Below, one piece after another: positions 42,605-50,746 of a DNA stretch of 64,000 nucleotides. Source of the DNA: an uncultured Oscillospiraceae bacterium. Its GTDB lineage: Bacteria; Bacillota; Clostridia; Oscillospirales; Acutalibacteraceae. How positions within the stretch are numbered: the stretch's first letter is position 1; every line of letters starts with the position of its first letter. Both the position numbers and the translations under genes were made by a program. Location: contig CABUKB010000007.1 of the NCBI GenBank assembly GCA_902492045.1, positions 18,079 to 82,078 of the forward strand. The letters are read 5' to 3'. Under the pieces are notes generated by a model. That model searched no databases, was not told the origin of the DNA, and saw only the letters and a program-made list of their open reading frames with translations.

Positions 42605-43369
42605 GTGAAACGATCCGTTCCCTCCCCATGCCCGGCCTCCCGTGCCGAATGGAGCGTCAATATCCTGCTTTGCGGCTTGGTTTTGCTGATCGGATGGTTC
42701 TATTTTTTTACTCAATTTCTGGACATGGGCAAGCCGGCCCGCGATGCGGTCAAGGCATTGGCCAGCGTGCTGTTTGTCCTGTGCGGATTGATCAACGTAT
42801 GGTTTGTCCGCCGCAGGACGGCGGACCGCCGGGTGCTCCGCTATATCGGGCTGCTGTGCTGCGGGCAGGTCTTGGCCTGTGCGGGAGATATCGTGCTGAA
42901 TTTTGATTTTGCGGGCGGGGCGCTGCTCTTTGCGGCGGGGCATGTGCTGTTTCTGGCGGCGTTTTGCATGGTGGACAGGCCGAGGGCGCGCGATCTGGCC
43001 ATCAGCCTTGCCATCATGGCCGCCGCCTACGCCTTTCTCCGGTTTTATCCCCCGTTTCAGTTCGGGGAGTTCCAGGCCATCGTGTACCTTTACGCGGTGA
43101 TCATTTCCTGTATGCTGGGAAAAGGCGTTTCGCTGGCGCTGGACAAGGAACTGAACCCCGGCTTCCGTTTGACGGTGCTGCTGGGAAGCGGGCTTTTTTT
43201 CTTGTCCGATTTGATGCTGGTGATCCACCAGTTTGCCTCGGGAGGGGTCCTGTTCGATTTTTTCTGCCTGCTGCTGTACTACCCGGCGGAATGTTGCCTG
43301 GCCCTGTCGGTGCTGACCGGCTGCCGGCTTGCCCGGGACAGGGAAACGGCATCCGTCCCCGAGCGGTGA
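42605..43369 (+). CDS. YhhN/TMEM86 family membrane protein
   Basis: A 254-residue protein with seven or eight hydrophobic helices. The patterns DIVLNFDFAGGALLFAAGHV and LLGSGLFFLSDLMLVIHQFA match the YhhN family, whose eukaryotic members hydrolyse lysoplasmalogen vinyl-ether bonds to release an aldehyde. It lies 35 bases after an aldehyde dehydrogenase, which would fit removal of that aldehyde; this link is inference. GTG 42605 follows AAGGAG. Confidence 0.8.
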   Translation: MKRSVPSPCPASRAEWSVNILLCGLVLLIGWFYFFTQFLDMGKPARDAVKALASVLFVLCGLINVWFVRRRTADRRVLRYIGLLCCGQVLACAGDIVLNFDFAGGALLFAAGHVLFLAAFCMVDRPRARDLAISLAIMAAAYAFLRFYPPFQFGEFQAIVYLYAVIISCMLGKGVSLALDKELNPGFRLTVLLGSGLFFLSDLMLVIHQFASGGVLFDFFCLLLYYPAECCLALSVLTGCRLARDRETASVPER

Positions 43370-43385
43370 AGCCCCCTTTTTCCCC

Positions 43386-43418
43386 GCCTCCCGTGCCCCC
43401 GGCACAGGAGGCGTTTTT
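43386..43418 (+). terminator. terminator after the YhhN gene
   Basis: 12-bp stem with one mismatch (GCCTCCCGTGCC / GGCACAGGAGGC) and a T run. Confidence 0.8.
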
Positions 43419-43505
43419 CTACTGACCGCCGCACGCAAAAAAATTTTTTTAAGATGCAATAAAACCGCCTGCTCGTGCATTAACGAAACGAAAAGAGGTG
43501 AAGCC

Positions 43506-44084
43506 ATGCCGATTCGTACGCTGCCGTCCCATCCAGCCATGGAGGAAAGGGACGCCGCACTGGAACGGTGCCTGTGCGAAATTGCGGAAGAAAACGCCGC
43601 CGCGCTCGAAGAAGTCTACCGGCTGATGAGCGCGCCGGTCTATGGCTACGCGCTCTCTTTTCTCAAAAACGCGCAGGATGCGGAGGACGTGCTGCACGAC
43701 TGCTTTGTCAACGTGTATGCCTCGGCCAAGGGGTACCGTCCCGGCGGCAAACCGATGGCGTGGATTTTCACAATTGCCCGGAACCTCTGTCTGCTGAAGC
43801 TGCGGGAACACAGGAGAACGGCAGATTTCGCTGCGGAGGATTGGGAGGCGTACAGAGATCGCTGTGCGGACTTCACCCCGGATGACCGGCTGCTGCTTAC
43901 CCAGTGCATGACCCGGCTCTCGGATGAGGAGCGGCAGATCGTGGTGCTCCACGCGGCGGCCGGGTTCAAGCACCGGGAGATCGCCGAGATCTTACAGCTG
44001 CCGCTGCCGACGGTTTTGTCCAAGTACCACCGGGCGCTGAAAAAACTCAGGCAATATCTCGCGAAGGGAGCAGAAGAATCATGA
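43506..44084 (+). CDS. ECF-type sigma factor
   Basis: A 192-residue sigma-70 family protein with only regions 2 and 4. Region 2 shows AEDVLHDCFVNVYASAKGYR and WIFTIARNLCLLKLREHRR; region 4 shows LSDEERQIVVLHAAAGFKHR and IAEILQLPLPTVLSKYHRAL. ATG 43506 follows AGAGGTG. The stop overlaps the next gene by four bases (ATGA), and that gene encodes its likely anti-sigma factor. Confidence 0.92.
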   Translation: MPIRTLPSHPAMEERDAALERCLCEIAEENAAALEEVYRLMSAPVYGYALSFLKNAQDAEDVLHDCFVNVYASAKGYRPGGKPMAWIFTIARNLCLLKLREHRRTADFAAEDWEAYRDRCADFTPDDRLLLTQCMTRLSDEERQIVVLHAAAGFKHREIAEILQLPLPTVLSKYHRALKKLRQYLAKGAEES

Positions 44085-45616
44085 AAAACGCCGATATACA
44101 GGCCGGCATCCGGCGGGTATTCGCCCGCGAAGCGCCGGACGCACTGGACGGCATCCTCTCAGACTGCGATCATGCGAAAGGAACCGTGATGGTGATGGAA
44201 ACGAAAAAACGCAATCCGTGGGTCATGCGGACGGTGGGGATCGCCGCAGCCGTCGCCCTGTGCGCGATGGGGGGGCTCGGCGCCCATCTGTACGGCTCCC
44301 GTTTCTCGGTGGCCTCGACCGTCTCCCTGGATGTCAACCCCAGCATCGAAATCCAGGTCAATGAAAAAGAGCATGTGCTGCAGGTCAACCCCAAAAACGA
44401 GGACGGCCGGAAAGTCGTCGGCAATATGGATTTTTCAGGCAGTTCCCTGGATGTCACGGTCAACGCCCTGATCGGCTCCATGCTCCGCAACGGATACCTC
44501 AATGAAAACGCCAACTCGATTCTGGTCAGCGTGGACAGCGCGGACCAGGTGAAAGGGGCCGCGCTGCGGGACCGGCTGGCCGGAGAGATCAACAGCCTGC
44601 TCCAGACCGACTCGTTCAGCGGGGCCGTACTGAGCCAGACCGTGGCCGCCGACGATTCTTTGCAGCAGCTGGCGGATGAGTACGGAATCTCGCTGGGCAA
44701 GGCCCAGCTGATCCAGGAGCTCACCGCTCTCAACCCCACCTATACCTTCAACGCGCTGGCGGGCCTTTCGATCAACGAGCTGAACCTGCTGATGGCGCAG
44801 AATGCCAAACCGGAGAACGTCGCCTCCTCGGGCACGGCCAGCGACAAGGCGTATATCGGCGTGGAAGAGGCCCAAACCATCGCACTGGCGCACGCGGACG
44901 TGGCGGCCGGCAACGCCGTCATCCGGGAAGCCAAACTCGATACCGAGGACGGCGTGCTGGTGTATGAGATCGAATTCACAGCGGACGGCTATGAGTATGA
45001 ATACGACATAGACGCCGCGTCCGGCAGCGTTGTCAAATTTGAGAAGGAACGCGATGACGACAGCCGTCCGGCTTCCACCCAGACAGGCGGCACCGCCTCC
45101 ACAAGTCCGCATACGAATACCGGTTCCGGCGGGACCCCGACCGCCGGAGCGGGAACGGACATCGGTCCGGACAAAGCCAAGGAGGTCGCGCTGGCCCATG
45201 CCGGTGTGGCGGCATCCGCTATCTGGGATTACCAGATCGAACGGGACCGCTACAACGGGGTGGAGGTCTATGAAATCGAATTCAAGGCCGGCGGCTTTGA
45301 ATACGATTACGATATCCAGGTATCGACCGGGGAAGTCGTGAAATTCAGCAGGGAGCAGGACGACGACAGCCGCCCGGCAAGTTCCGGCAGTGGCGCATCC
45401 GGCACCGATATCGGACAGGATAAGGCCAAAGAGGCCGCGCTGGCTCATGCCGGTGTAAACGCGGCCGATATCCGAAACTATCAGGCCGAACGGGACATGG
45501 ACGACGGGGTATGGATTTATGAAATCGAGTTTAAAGCCGGCGGATATGAATACGAGTATGAAGTGCGGGCCGCGGACGGCGCCGTATTGAAAGCGGACAG
45601 GGAACTGGACGACTGA
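44081..45616 (+). CDS. RsgI-like anti-sigma protein with three PepSY-like repeats
   Basis: A 511-residue single-pass protein. A short cytoplasmic part (1-47) is followed by a membrane helix (about 48-68). Then comes the RsgI juxtamembrane module SVASTVSLDVNPSIEIQVNE, whose Asn-Pro bond is the self-cleavage site in studied RsgI proteins. Three PepSY-like repeats follow at about 265-330, 360-428 and 445-511 (each with AL.HA.V....I and Y.IEF.A.GYEY.Y), joined by Ser/Thr/Gly linkers. Translationally coupled to the sigma gene, so probably its membrane-bound regulator. Confidence 0.85.
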   Translation: MKNADIQAGIRRVFAREAPDALDGILSDCDHAKGTVMVMETKKRNPWVMRTVGIAAAVALCAMGGLGAHLYGSRFSVASTVSLDVNPSIEIQVNEKEHVLQVNPKNEDGRKVVGNMDFSGSSLDVTVNALIGSMLRNGYLNENANSILVSVDSADQVKGAALRDRLAGEINSLLQTDSFSGAVLSQTVAADDSLQQLADEYGISLGKAQLIQELTALNPTYTFNALAGLSINELNLLMAQNAKPENVASSGTASDKAYIGVEEAQTIALAHADVAAGNAVIREAKLDTEDGVLVYEIEFTADGYEYEYDIDAASGSVVKFEKERDDDSRPASTQTGGTASTSPHTNTGSGGTPTAGAGTDIGPDKAKEVALAHAGVAASAIWDYQIERDRYNGVEVYEIEFKAGGFEYDYDIQVSTGEVVKFSREQDDDSRPASSGSGASGTDIGQDKAKEAALAHAGVNAADIRNYQAERDMDDGVWIYEIEFKAGGYEYEYEVRAADGAVLKADRELDD

Positions 45617-45634
45617 ATCCGAGAGGCCAATGGA

Positions 45635-45672
45635 AAACAGCCGGGCATGGCGGCCGCCATGCCCGGCTGTTT
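45635..45672. terminator. terminator after the sigma/anti-sigma pair
   Basis: A perfect 19-bp inverted repeat beginning AAACAGCCGGGCATGGCGG, with T-rich flanks. Confidence 0.88.
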
Positions 45673-45785
45673 CATTGTTGAAAGACGCTGGAACAAATGG
45701 CGGGGCCCCCGAATGCCGTGTTCCTGCGGGACACCGGGGCACCCCCGGGGGTGCCCTGCGCTGGGTTGACAAACGGGTTTCGCGT

Positions 45786-45830
45786 CCCGTGGGGCGCGGG
45801 GGGGCCGCCGCCTTTTTTAAAAGGCGGGCG
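45786..45830. repeat. GC-rich palindromic element
   Basis: CGTGGGGCGCGGGGGGGCC followed by hairpin CCGCCTTTT-TT-AAAAGGCGG. It resembles the element at 20995-21056 in the opposite orientation, which suggests a dispersed repeat of this genome. Confidence 0.4.
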
Positions 45831-45870
45831 AAAACGGCTGATCCTTATATTCAGCCAAGCCGCCGCTCCG

Positions 45871-46263
45871 TCAAGGCCGCCTTTTCCCCGCCAGGTGTGC
45901 TTTCCGGTCTCCGATATCAAACCGTTTCTTGAGTTTTTCCAGGGCCTTTTTCTCGATGCGGGACACATAGGAGCGCGAGATATGGAGTTTATTTGCCACC
46001 TCGCGCTGCGTCAGCCCGTCTCCAATCAGCCCGTACCGCCAGCGGATGATCTCCTTTTCCCGGTCGTCGAGCATCTCCTCCATATACCGGTACAGTTTCT
46101 CGGCGTTCATTTTCAGATCCAGGTCTTCGATGATGGTGTCATCCTGGGCAATGACATCCATCAAGGTCAGGGGATGTCCGTCCTTGTCCGTGTCGATGGG
46201 TTCCATAATGGATATGTCCTGCGCGCTTTTTTTGTTGGCCCGGAACTGCATGAGGATTTCATT
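45871..46263 (-). pseudogene. sigK: 3' half of sigK (spoIIIC part), split by an intervening element
   Basis: 131 codons encoding regions 3-4 of the late mother-cell sigma factor SigK. They begin NEILMQFR, run through DDREKEIIRWRYGL, and end with the region 4.2 helix TQREVANKLHISRSYVSRIE. Regions 1-2, including the promoter -10-binding part, are absent. The fragment starts at the AATGA core (46259-46263), the position where sigK is interrupted in Bacillus. It is not decayed, so it should become functional after excision joins it to a 5' half. That half is not in the window. Confidence 0.88.
46259..46263 (-). other. AATGA recombination core at the sigK junction
   Basis: The five bases read AATGA on the minus strand. 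They form the first codons of the sigK fragment (Asn-Glu) and, in another frame, the stop region of the recombinase (GAATGA). AATGA is the core known from the Bacillus sigK/skin junction. Confidence 0.7.
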
Positions 46264-47977
46264 CGCTATCCTCTCGCTTTGGCCCGGCTTTTTCCTTTAA
46301 CCAATCGGTGTAGTCCATCTCCGATTCCCTGTCGCCGAACAGCACCACATGAATGTTTTTCCCGTCCCATATCATCCGGCGAATGAACGCGCGCAACGCC
46401 ATGCGCTTTTGTTCCACGCTCATGGTATCGAACGACTGCCCAAAGGATTTCAGCAGTTCTTTGGTTTTGTCAAACTCCTCAGGGGAATAGAGAGGGGGTT
46501 TCATCAACGATTCCAGTTCCCCCATCCGGTCTTTGATCTTTTCGTTGGTCTCATGAAGCGTGTTAATCTGTTCCGTGATGTAATCGAATGCGGGGGTGTT
46601 CGGGGTTTTGGCAAGGATTTCCACCAGATTGGCAATCTGCCGTTCGTTCTCCTGCAATTCCTTTTTGAGCGTGTTTAACGACTGATCGTATTCTTCCCGT
46701 TGGCCCTCCAGCTTTCTTTGAACGCTGTTTAATTCCCTCAGAAAATGGGCGCTGTCTTCCGAAATCAACTGGATTTGTTCGCAGATCATCTTGTCCAGCT
46801 CGTTGCCGTTGGGATTCTTGCTGTTGCAAAGCTGGCAGCGGCTGCGCTCTTTTGTTTCACAGAGATAGCTGTAAATCCTCTCTCCCTGTGCGTTGATCCT
46901 TTGGCTGAGTTTGGGACGCATAAAGCTCCCGCAGTTGCCGCAGTACAGCAGGCCGGACAACAGCGCCACATGGCTTTTCGGCTTGTGGTAGGATTTGGAC
47001 CGGTTTTGACGGAGCCTATCCTGCGCTTTCACCCAATCGGCTCCGGCAATCAAACCTTTGTGTTTGCCTACGGCAACAATCCATTCGTCCATATCCCGCA
47101 TTTGGTTGGACCGGCCGGATTTCTGAATGGTCTTGTTGTAAGCCATAATGCCATGCTTGCCGTCAAATTCCGATTGTTGAGCGTAAATCTCCACGCCTAA
47201 GCGGTCGAAGTATTCCCATGCGCTCTGGTCGGCGATCATGTAAACCGGATTTTGCAGAATGGAACGAAGGGAAAACCGGGTGAAGTTCTTCCCGTTCTTG
47301 GTGATGATGTTGTTCTGCAAAAAATAGGTATCGGTTTTCGTCAGGGAATTGGTTTCCAGAAATTTCGAGAAAATCAGCTGGATTATTTCGGCTTCTTCTT
47401 GTATTATGTCCAGTTTGTAGGCTTTTCGCTCTTTTCCATCCACCGTAACGCTTCCGGTAATTTGCGTGCTTTTATAGCCGGTTGGGGTTGTGCCCCCTAA
47501 CCAGCGCCCGGACTTGGCAAGCTCGTGCATGTTGTCGCGGATACGTTCAGCGGTGGTTTCCCTTTCTAACTGTGCAAAGACAGAAACCATCATCATCATG
47601 GCCCTGCCGCTCGGGGAGGTGGTGTCGAAATCGTCCCGGATGGAGGTGAACTCCACGTTGTAATAGTCAAATTCGTCTTTGAGCTTGGCGAAATCCCCCA
47701 CATTGCGGCTGATACGGTCTAAGCGGTAGCAGACCACAGCCCCAATCTGATTCGCCCGGATTTGCTTCATCATAGCCTGAAACTGCGGACGGTTTACATT
47801 TCCGCCGGAGAATCCCTCGTCTTCAAAAATGAGGATGTCCTCTTCTGTTACATGGTCATGGTGGAGCTGAATATGTTGGCGGCAAAGCTCAATTTGGTTT
47901 TCAATGCTTTCGCCCTTGCCGGTGAACTTTGATTTTCTGGAATAGATCGCGTATTTTCGGGGGCTCTGCCCTTTCAT
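46259..47977 (-). CDS. large serine recombinase (skin-element type)
   Basis: A 572-residue site-specific recombinase. The catalytic domain (1-150) has KYAIYSRKSKFTGKGESIEN with the nucleophile Ser, EDEGFSGGNVNRPQFQ and YRLDRISRNVGDFAKL. A recombinase domain (about 160-270), a zinc ribbon (CGNCGSFM and CQLC, about 345-390) and a long coiled coil (about 400-490) follow. It abuts the sigK half and should excise the element in the mother cell, as SpoIVCA does. ATG 47977 is eight bases from GGAGGG. Confidence 0.92.
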   Translation of the reverse strand: MKGQSPRKYAIYSRKSKFTGKGESIENQIELCRQHIQLHHDHVTEEDILIFEDEGFSGGNVNRPQFQAMMKQIRANQIGAVVCYRLDRISRNVGDFAKLKDEFDYYNVEFTSIRDDFDTTSPSGRAMMMMVSVFAQLERETTAERIRDNMHELAKSGRWLGGTTPTGYKSTQITGSVTVDGKERKAYKLDIIQEEAEIIQLIFSKFLETNSLTKTDTYFLQNNIITKNGKNFTRFSLRSILQNPVYMIADQSAWEYFDRLGVEIYAQQSEFDGKHGIMAYNKTIQKSGRSNQMRDMDEWIVAVGKHKGLIAGADWVKAQDRLRQNRSKSYHKPKSHVALLSGLLYCGNCGSFMRPKLSQRINAQGERIYSYLCETKERSRCQLCNSKNPNGNELDKMICEQIQLISEDSAHFLRELNSVQRKLEGQREEYDQSLNTLKKELQENERQIANLVEILAKTPNTPAFDYITEQINTLHETNEKIKDRMGELESLMKPPLYSPEEFDKTKELLKSFGQSFDTMSVEQKRMALRAFIRRMIWDGKNIHVVLFGDRESEMDYTDWLKEKAGPKREDSE

Positions 47978-48045
47978 CCGGTTATCCCTCCGTATAAGTG
48001 ATGTGCCTTTTTGATTCCTCACACAACGGCTTTTCTCACAGCCTT

Positions 48046-48074
48046 ATTATAAACCGAATGCCCAAGAAAGCCAA
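48046..48074 (-). promoter_or_regulatory. candidate promoter of the recombinase
   Basis: On the minus strand TTGGCT (48069-48074), 17-bp spacer, TATAAT (48046-48051). This looks sigma-A-like; in Bacillus the recombinase gene is under sporulation control, so a second promoter may exist. Confidence 0.5.
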
Positions 48075-48205
48075 CCATTTTCTCATAAAAAGCTCCTCCA
48101 GGGTTTCCGCAGACGCTTCCCGTTTCCTGTCATAACGTGCGAGCCGGCATTCATAAAATGAAAGGAGAGCCATGACAGGAGGCGTGGTAAGGCTTGGAGA
48201 TCATC

Positions 48206-48370
48206 ATGCACTACCCGAAGACAGAACAGGGCCGGCGTGAACTTCAAAAAAGGATAGCGTCTGTTCATGCCGAGGCGGTAGAGCAGCATCTCCTCAAACT
48301 GCCGTGCCCCAGGGAGCAGAAGCTGGCGCTGCTGAAAGCCGTTCAGGACGATGGCAAGGGCGGCCAGTAG
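48206..48370 (+). CDS. small protein of mobile-element type, unknown
   Basis: A 54-residue frame starting MHYPKTEQGRRELQKRIASV and ending DDGKGGQ, preceded by GGAG seven bases upstream and followed by a hairpin terminator. Charged and helical in composition, like small hypothetical proteins of conjugative or integrative elements. No function can be given. Confidence 0.5.
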   Translation: MHYPKTEQGRRELQKRIASVHAEAVEQHLLKLPCPREQKLALLKAVQDDGKGGQ

Positions 48371-48378
48371 GTACATAA

Positions 48379-48418
48379 AAAGACGGTCGGGCTGGGTAAG
48401 CCCTCCCGTTTTTTATCT
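48379..48418 (+). terminator. terminator after the small protein gene
   Basis: GGGCT / AGCCC and ACGG / CCGT arms forming an interrupted stem, then TTTTTT. Confidence 0.6.
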
Positions 48419-48448
48419 AAGTAGACAAATTTTGCATCTTATGTTAAC

Positions 48449-48718
48449 ATGAAATATGAGAAAATGGGAAAAGATTTAGAAACCTATTGTAATAAATACC
48501 GGATTCCGATAGAATACGTCTTTCAAATTTTGGAAGATCAAAAAGTGGTTCCCATGATTAGAGGAAAAGCAACCGAATACAGTGCCTATCTGTTAATCAA
48601 AGAAATGCTGAACGATGCCGAGTGGTCTGTACACTTATATCGCCAGTGGCTCCCTGCTCGGCGTCACCTTGTCGCAGATCACCCCATTCCGATGGGAAGC
48701 AGCCGCGCCTATAACTGA
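48449..48718 (+). pseudogene. fragment remnants: nuclease-like N-terminus joined to ATPase-like debris
   Basis: Residues 1-60 (KYEKMGKDLETYCNKYRIPI and VVPMIRGKATEYSAYLLIKE) look like the start of a restriction-endonuclease-type protein, but this is weak. After residue 60 the frame decays. In the +1 frame, YIASGSLLGVTLSQ, and in the original frame, PIPMGSSRAY, resemble consecutive pieces of a DUF4143-type AAA ATPase. The stretch is therefore probably a composite of broken genes. Confidence 0.45.
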
Positions 48719-48778
48719 TACACAGGGGATGACAATTGAAGTACCCCTGGTAAAAATAAGCGGAAAGGAGAATGATTT

Positions 48779-48871
48779 GTGAAAAAGCTGACGAAACCGC
48801 AGAAGAGCCGAAAAAAGGCGATACTGTATGGTGGAGGAGCCACCGGCGAAAACTGCAATTGCTGTTGGTAA
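48779..48871 (+). CDS. 30-residue Cys-rich peptide, candidate RiPP precursor
   Basis: GTG 48779 lies eight bases after AAGGAG. The peptide has a basic leader-like half (MKKLTKPQKSRKK, then AILY) and ends GGGATGENCNCCW: a Gly-Gly-Gly stretch followed by a small core with three Cys and a final Trp. A perfect hairpin and two ABC exporters follow at once, the usual layout for a secreted ribosomally made peptide. No modification enzyme or leader peptidase is nearby. I do not recognise the peptide family. Confidence 0.6.
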   Translation: MKKLTKPQKSRKKAILYGGGATGENCNCCW

Positions 48872-48877
48872 ACACCG

Positions 48878-48912
48878 GCATGCAGGAAGACGTAGCACGT
48901 CTTCCTGCATGC
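48878..48912 (+). terminator. perfect hairpin between peptide gene and exporter genes
   Basis: 16-bp perfect stem GCATGCAGGAAGACGT / ACGTCTTCCTGCATGC with an AGC loop, seven bases after the peptide stop. No strong T run, so it probably acts as a partial terminator or a 3' stabiliser, making much more peptide mRNA than exporter mRNA. Confidence 0.75.
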
Positions 48913-48955
48913 TCCTTTCACTCTGTAGCGATTAAACAGGTAGGGGGGTTGGTCC

Positions 48956-50734
48956 ATGGAAAAGGGAAAAAAGTGCGGAACGCTTTGCAACGTGGCCTAT
49001 GTGCTCCATAACACGTGGAATTGGGAACGTCCGATTGTCTTTTTCTTACTGATGCAGGCAATTATAGGCGTGTGTACGCCGTTTATTTCGATTTATATAC
49101 CCAGCGTGATACTCAGCGGGGTAACCGGTGAGATATCTTTACGGACGTTGTTGATCGTTGTGGGCGCCTTATCCCTTGTTTTCGCCTTGTGCAATATTGT
49201 AAACGAATATATCCATGCGGTCAATGAAACGCATCTTACTAACAATAAAGTCCATTATCTGACCGAAATTTTCAAAAAGAAAATGGTCATGGATTACCAG
49301 GACGTGGAAAGCAAGCATGGACAGAATAAGTTCCAGGACGTTTCGAATATCCTGTTCAACGACAGTTCCGGTGTGTCGGGTATGCTGCAAACCTTAGGCG
49401 GCTTTTTGGGGCAGGTACTGGGTATTGTTCTTTATATAGGGATTATTTCATTGCTCAGTCCTTGGATCGTGCTTGTACTTGTCGTGACGTCCGGACTATA
49501 TCTGCTCGTATTACGGCGTGTCAACGCCTATGAATACAATCACCGGGAGCAATGGACCGTTATTGATAAAAAGCTTCATTATCTGTATGAAAAAACATCG
49601 GATTGTACATACAACAAAGATATCAAGATGTATTCAATGAAAAGGTGGCTAACTTCCCGTATCAACTCGCTGATAAAAGCACGGCTTAAGTGGATTGCCC
49701 GGATATCCCGGCATAATTTTATTATGGCAATTGCCGATGTGCTGCTTCTCCTCATCCGAGATGGGCTGGCGTATCTGTATATCTTTCATGCAATTTTCCA
49801 CGGGCAGATACAAATTGCTGAATTCACATTATATTTTGGAGCTATTTCCGGTTTTTCCGGTTTTATTACCAATATTGTGCAAGGCATTGCTTCGATTACC
49901 CGCACGAGTAACGAAGTATCGGTAATACGCGATTATTTGGAAATCCCAACTACGCATACAGGCCAGAAAGAATTGAAACTGAATCCGGACGACACCTTGG
50001 AGATTGAATTTCGTAACGTTTCCTTTCGGTATACCGAGGATTCCCCCTATATTTTTAAGGATATTAGTCTGACAATCCATAAAGGGGAAAAAATTGCTCT
50101 GGTTGGAGAAAATGGAGCGGGAAAAACCACGCTGGTTAAACTGTTGTGTGGTTTTTATCGACCTACGCAGGGGGAAATTTACCTGAACGGAACGGCGATG
50201 TCCGAATTAAAAATAGAAGCAATTTACAACTTATATTCCGTCGTCTTCCAATCAATATATGTGCTCCCGATGACAGTCGCGCAGAATATCGCGTTGACCG
50301 ATCAATCGCAAATTGATTTCGAACGCGTTCGGTCCTGTTTACAAATGTCTGGCTTAGAAGACTCGATCAGCGACATAAATCTCCCCTTGACGAAAATGAT
50401 TGATGAAAACGGGGTCAATTTATCCGGAGGAGAGACGCAGAAACTGATTTTGGCAAGGGCAATGTACAAGAAATCCGCTTCGCTGATATTGGATGAGCCG
50501 ACATCCGCTTTGGACCCGATTGCGGAAAAAGAGCTGTATGAAACGTATAATACGCTTGTCAAAGGGCGAACGTCTATTTTTGTTTCGCATCGGCTGGCGT
50601 CCACACAATTCTGCGACCGAATCCTATTCCTAAACAACGCGTGCATTGAGGAAAGCGGCACGCATCAGGAGTTGTTGCGAAATGGCGGCAAATACAGCGA
50701 GTTATTTCAGATTCAAAGTCAATATTACAAGTGA
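48956..50734 (+). CDS. ABC exporter, membrane plus ATPase domains (first of pair)
   Basis: A 592-residue half-transporter. About 300 residues carry six hydrophobic helices with KDIKMYSMKRWL in the cytoplasmic loop. The ATPase domain has Walker A GENGAGKTTLVKLLCG (near 382), signature LSGGETQKLI, Walker B ASLILDEPTSALDP and switch FVSHRL. No C39 peptidase domain is present, so it cannot cleave a double-Gly leader itself. ATG 48956 follows AGGGGGG. The gene is AT-richer than the chromosome. It probably forms a heterodimer with the next gene product. Confidence 0.88.
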   Translation: MEKGKKCGTLCNVAYVLHNTWNWERPIVFFLLMQAIIGVCTPFISIYIPSVILSGVTGEISLRTLLIVVGALSLVFALCNIVNEYIHAVNETHLTNNKVHYLTEIFKKKMVMDYQDVESKHGQNKFQDVSNILFNDSSGVSGMLQTLGGFLGQVLGIVLYIGIISLLSPWIVLVLVVTSGLYLLVLRRVNAYEYNHREQWTVIDKKLHYLYEKTSDCTYNKDIKMYSMKRWLTSRINSLIKARLKWIARISRHNFIMAIADVLLLLIRDGLAYLYIFHAIFHGQIQIAEFTLYFGAISGFSGFITNIVQGIASITRTSNEVSVIRDYLEIPTTHTGQKELKLNPDDTLEIEFRNVSFRYTEDSPYIFKDISLTIHKGEKIALVGENGAGKTTLVKLLCGFYRPTQGEIYLNGTAMSELKIEAIYNLYSVVFQSIYVLPMTVAQNIALTDQSQIDFERVRSCLQMSGLEDSISDINLPLTKMIDENGVNLSGGETQKLILARAMYKKSASLILDEPTSALDPIAEKELYETYNTLVKGRTSIFVSHRLASTQFCDRILFLNNACIEESGTHQELLRNGGKYSELFQIQSQYYK

Positions 50735-50746
50735 GATGATGATGAT

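Noticed and set aside
48083..48376. Minus-strand frame upstream of the recombinase, checked as a possible sigK 5' half
   Set aside because: No sigma region 2 sequence; hydrophobic and Leu-rich shadow of the small plus-strand gene at 48206.
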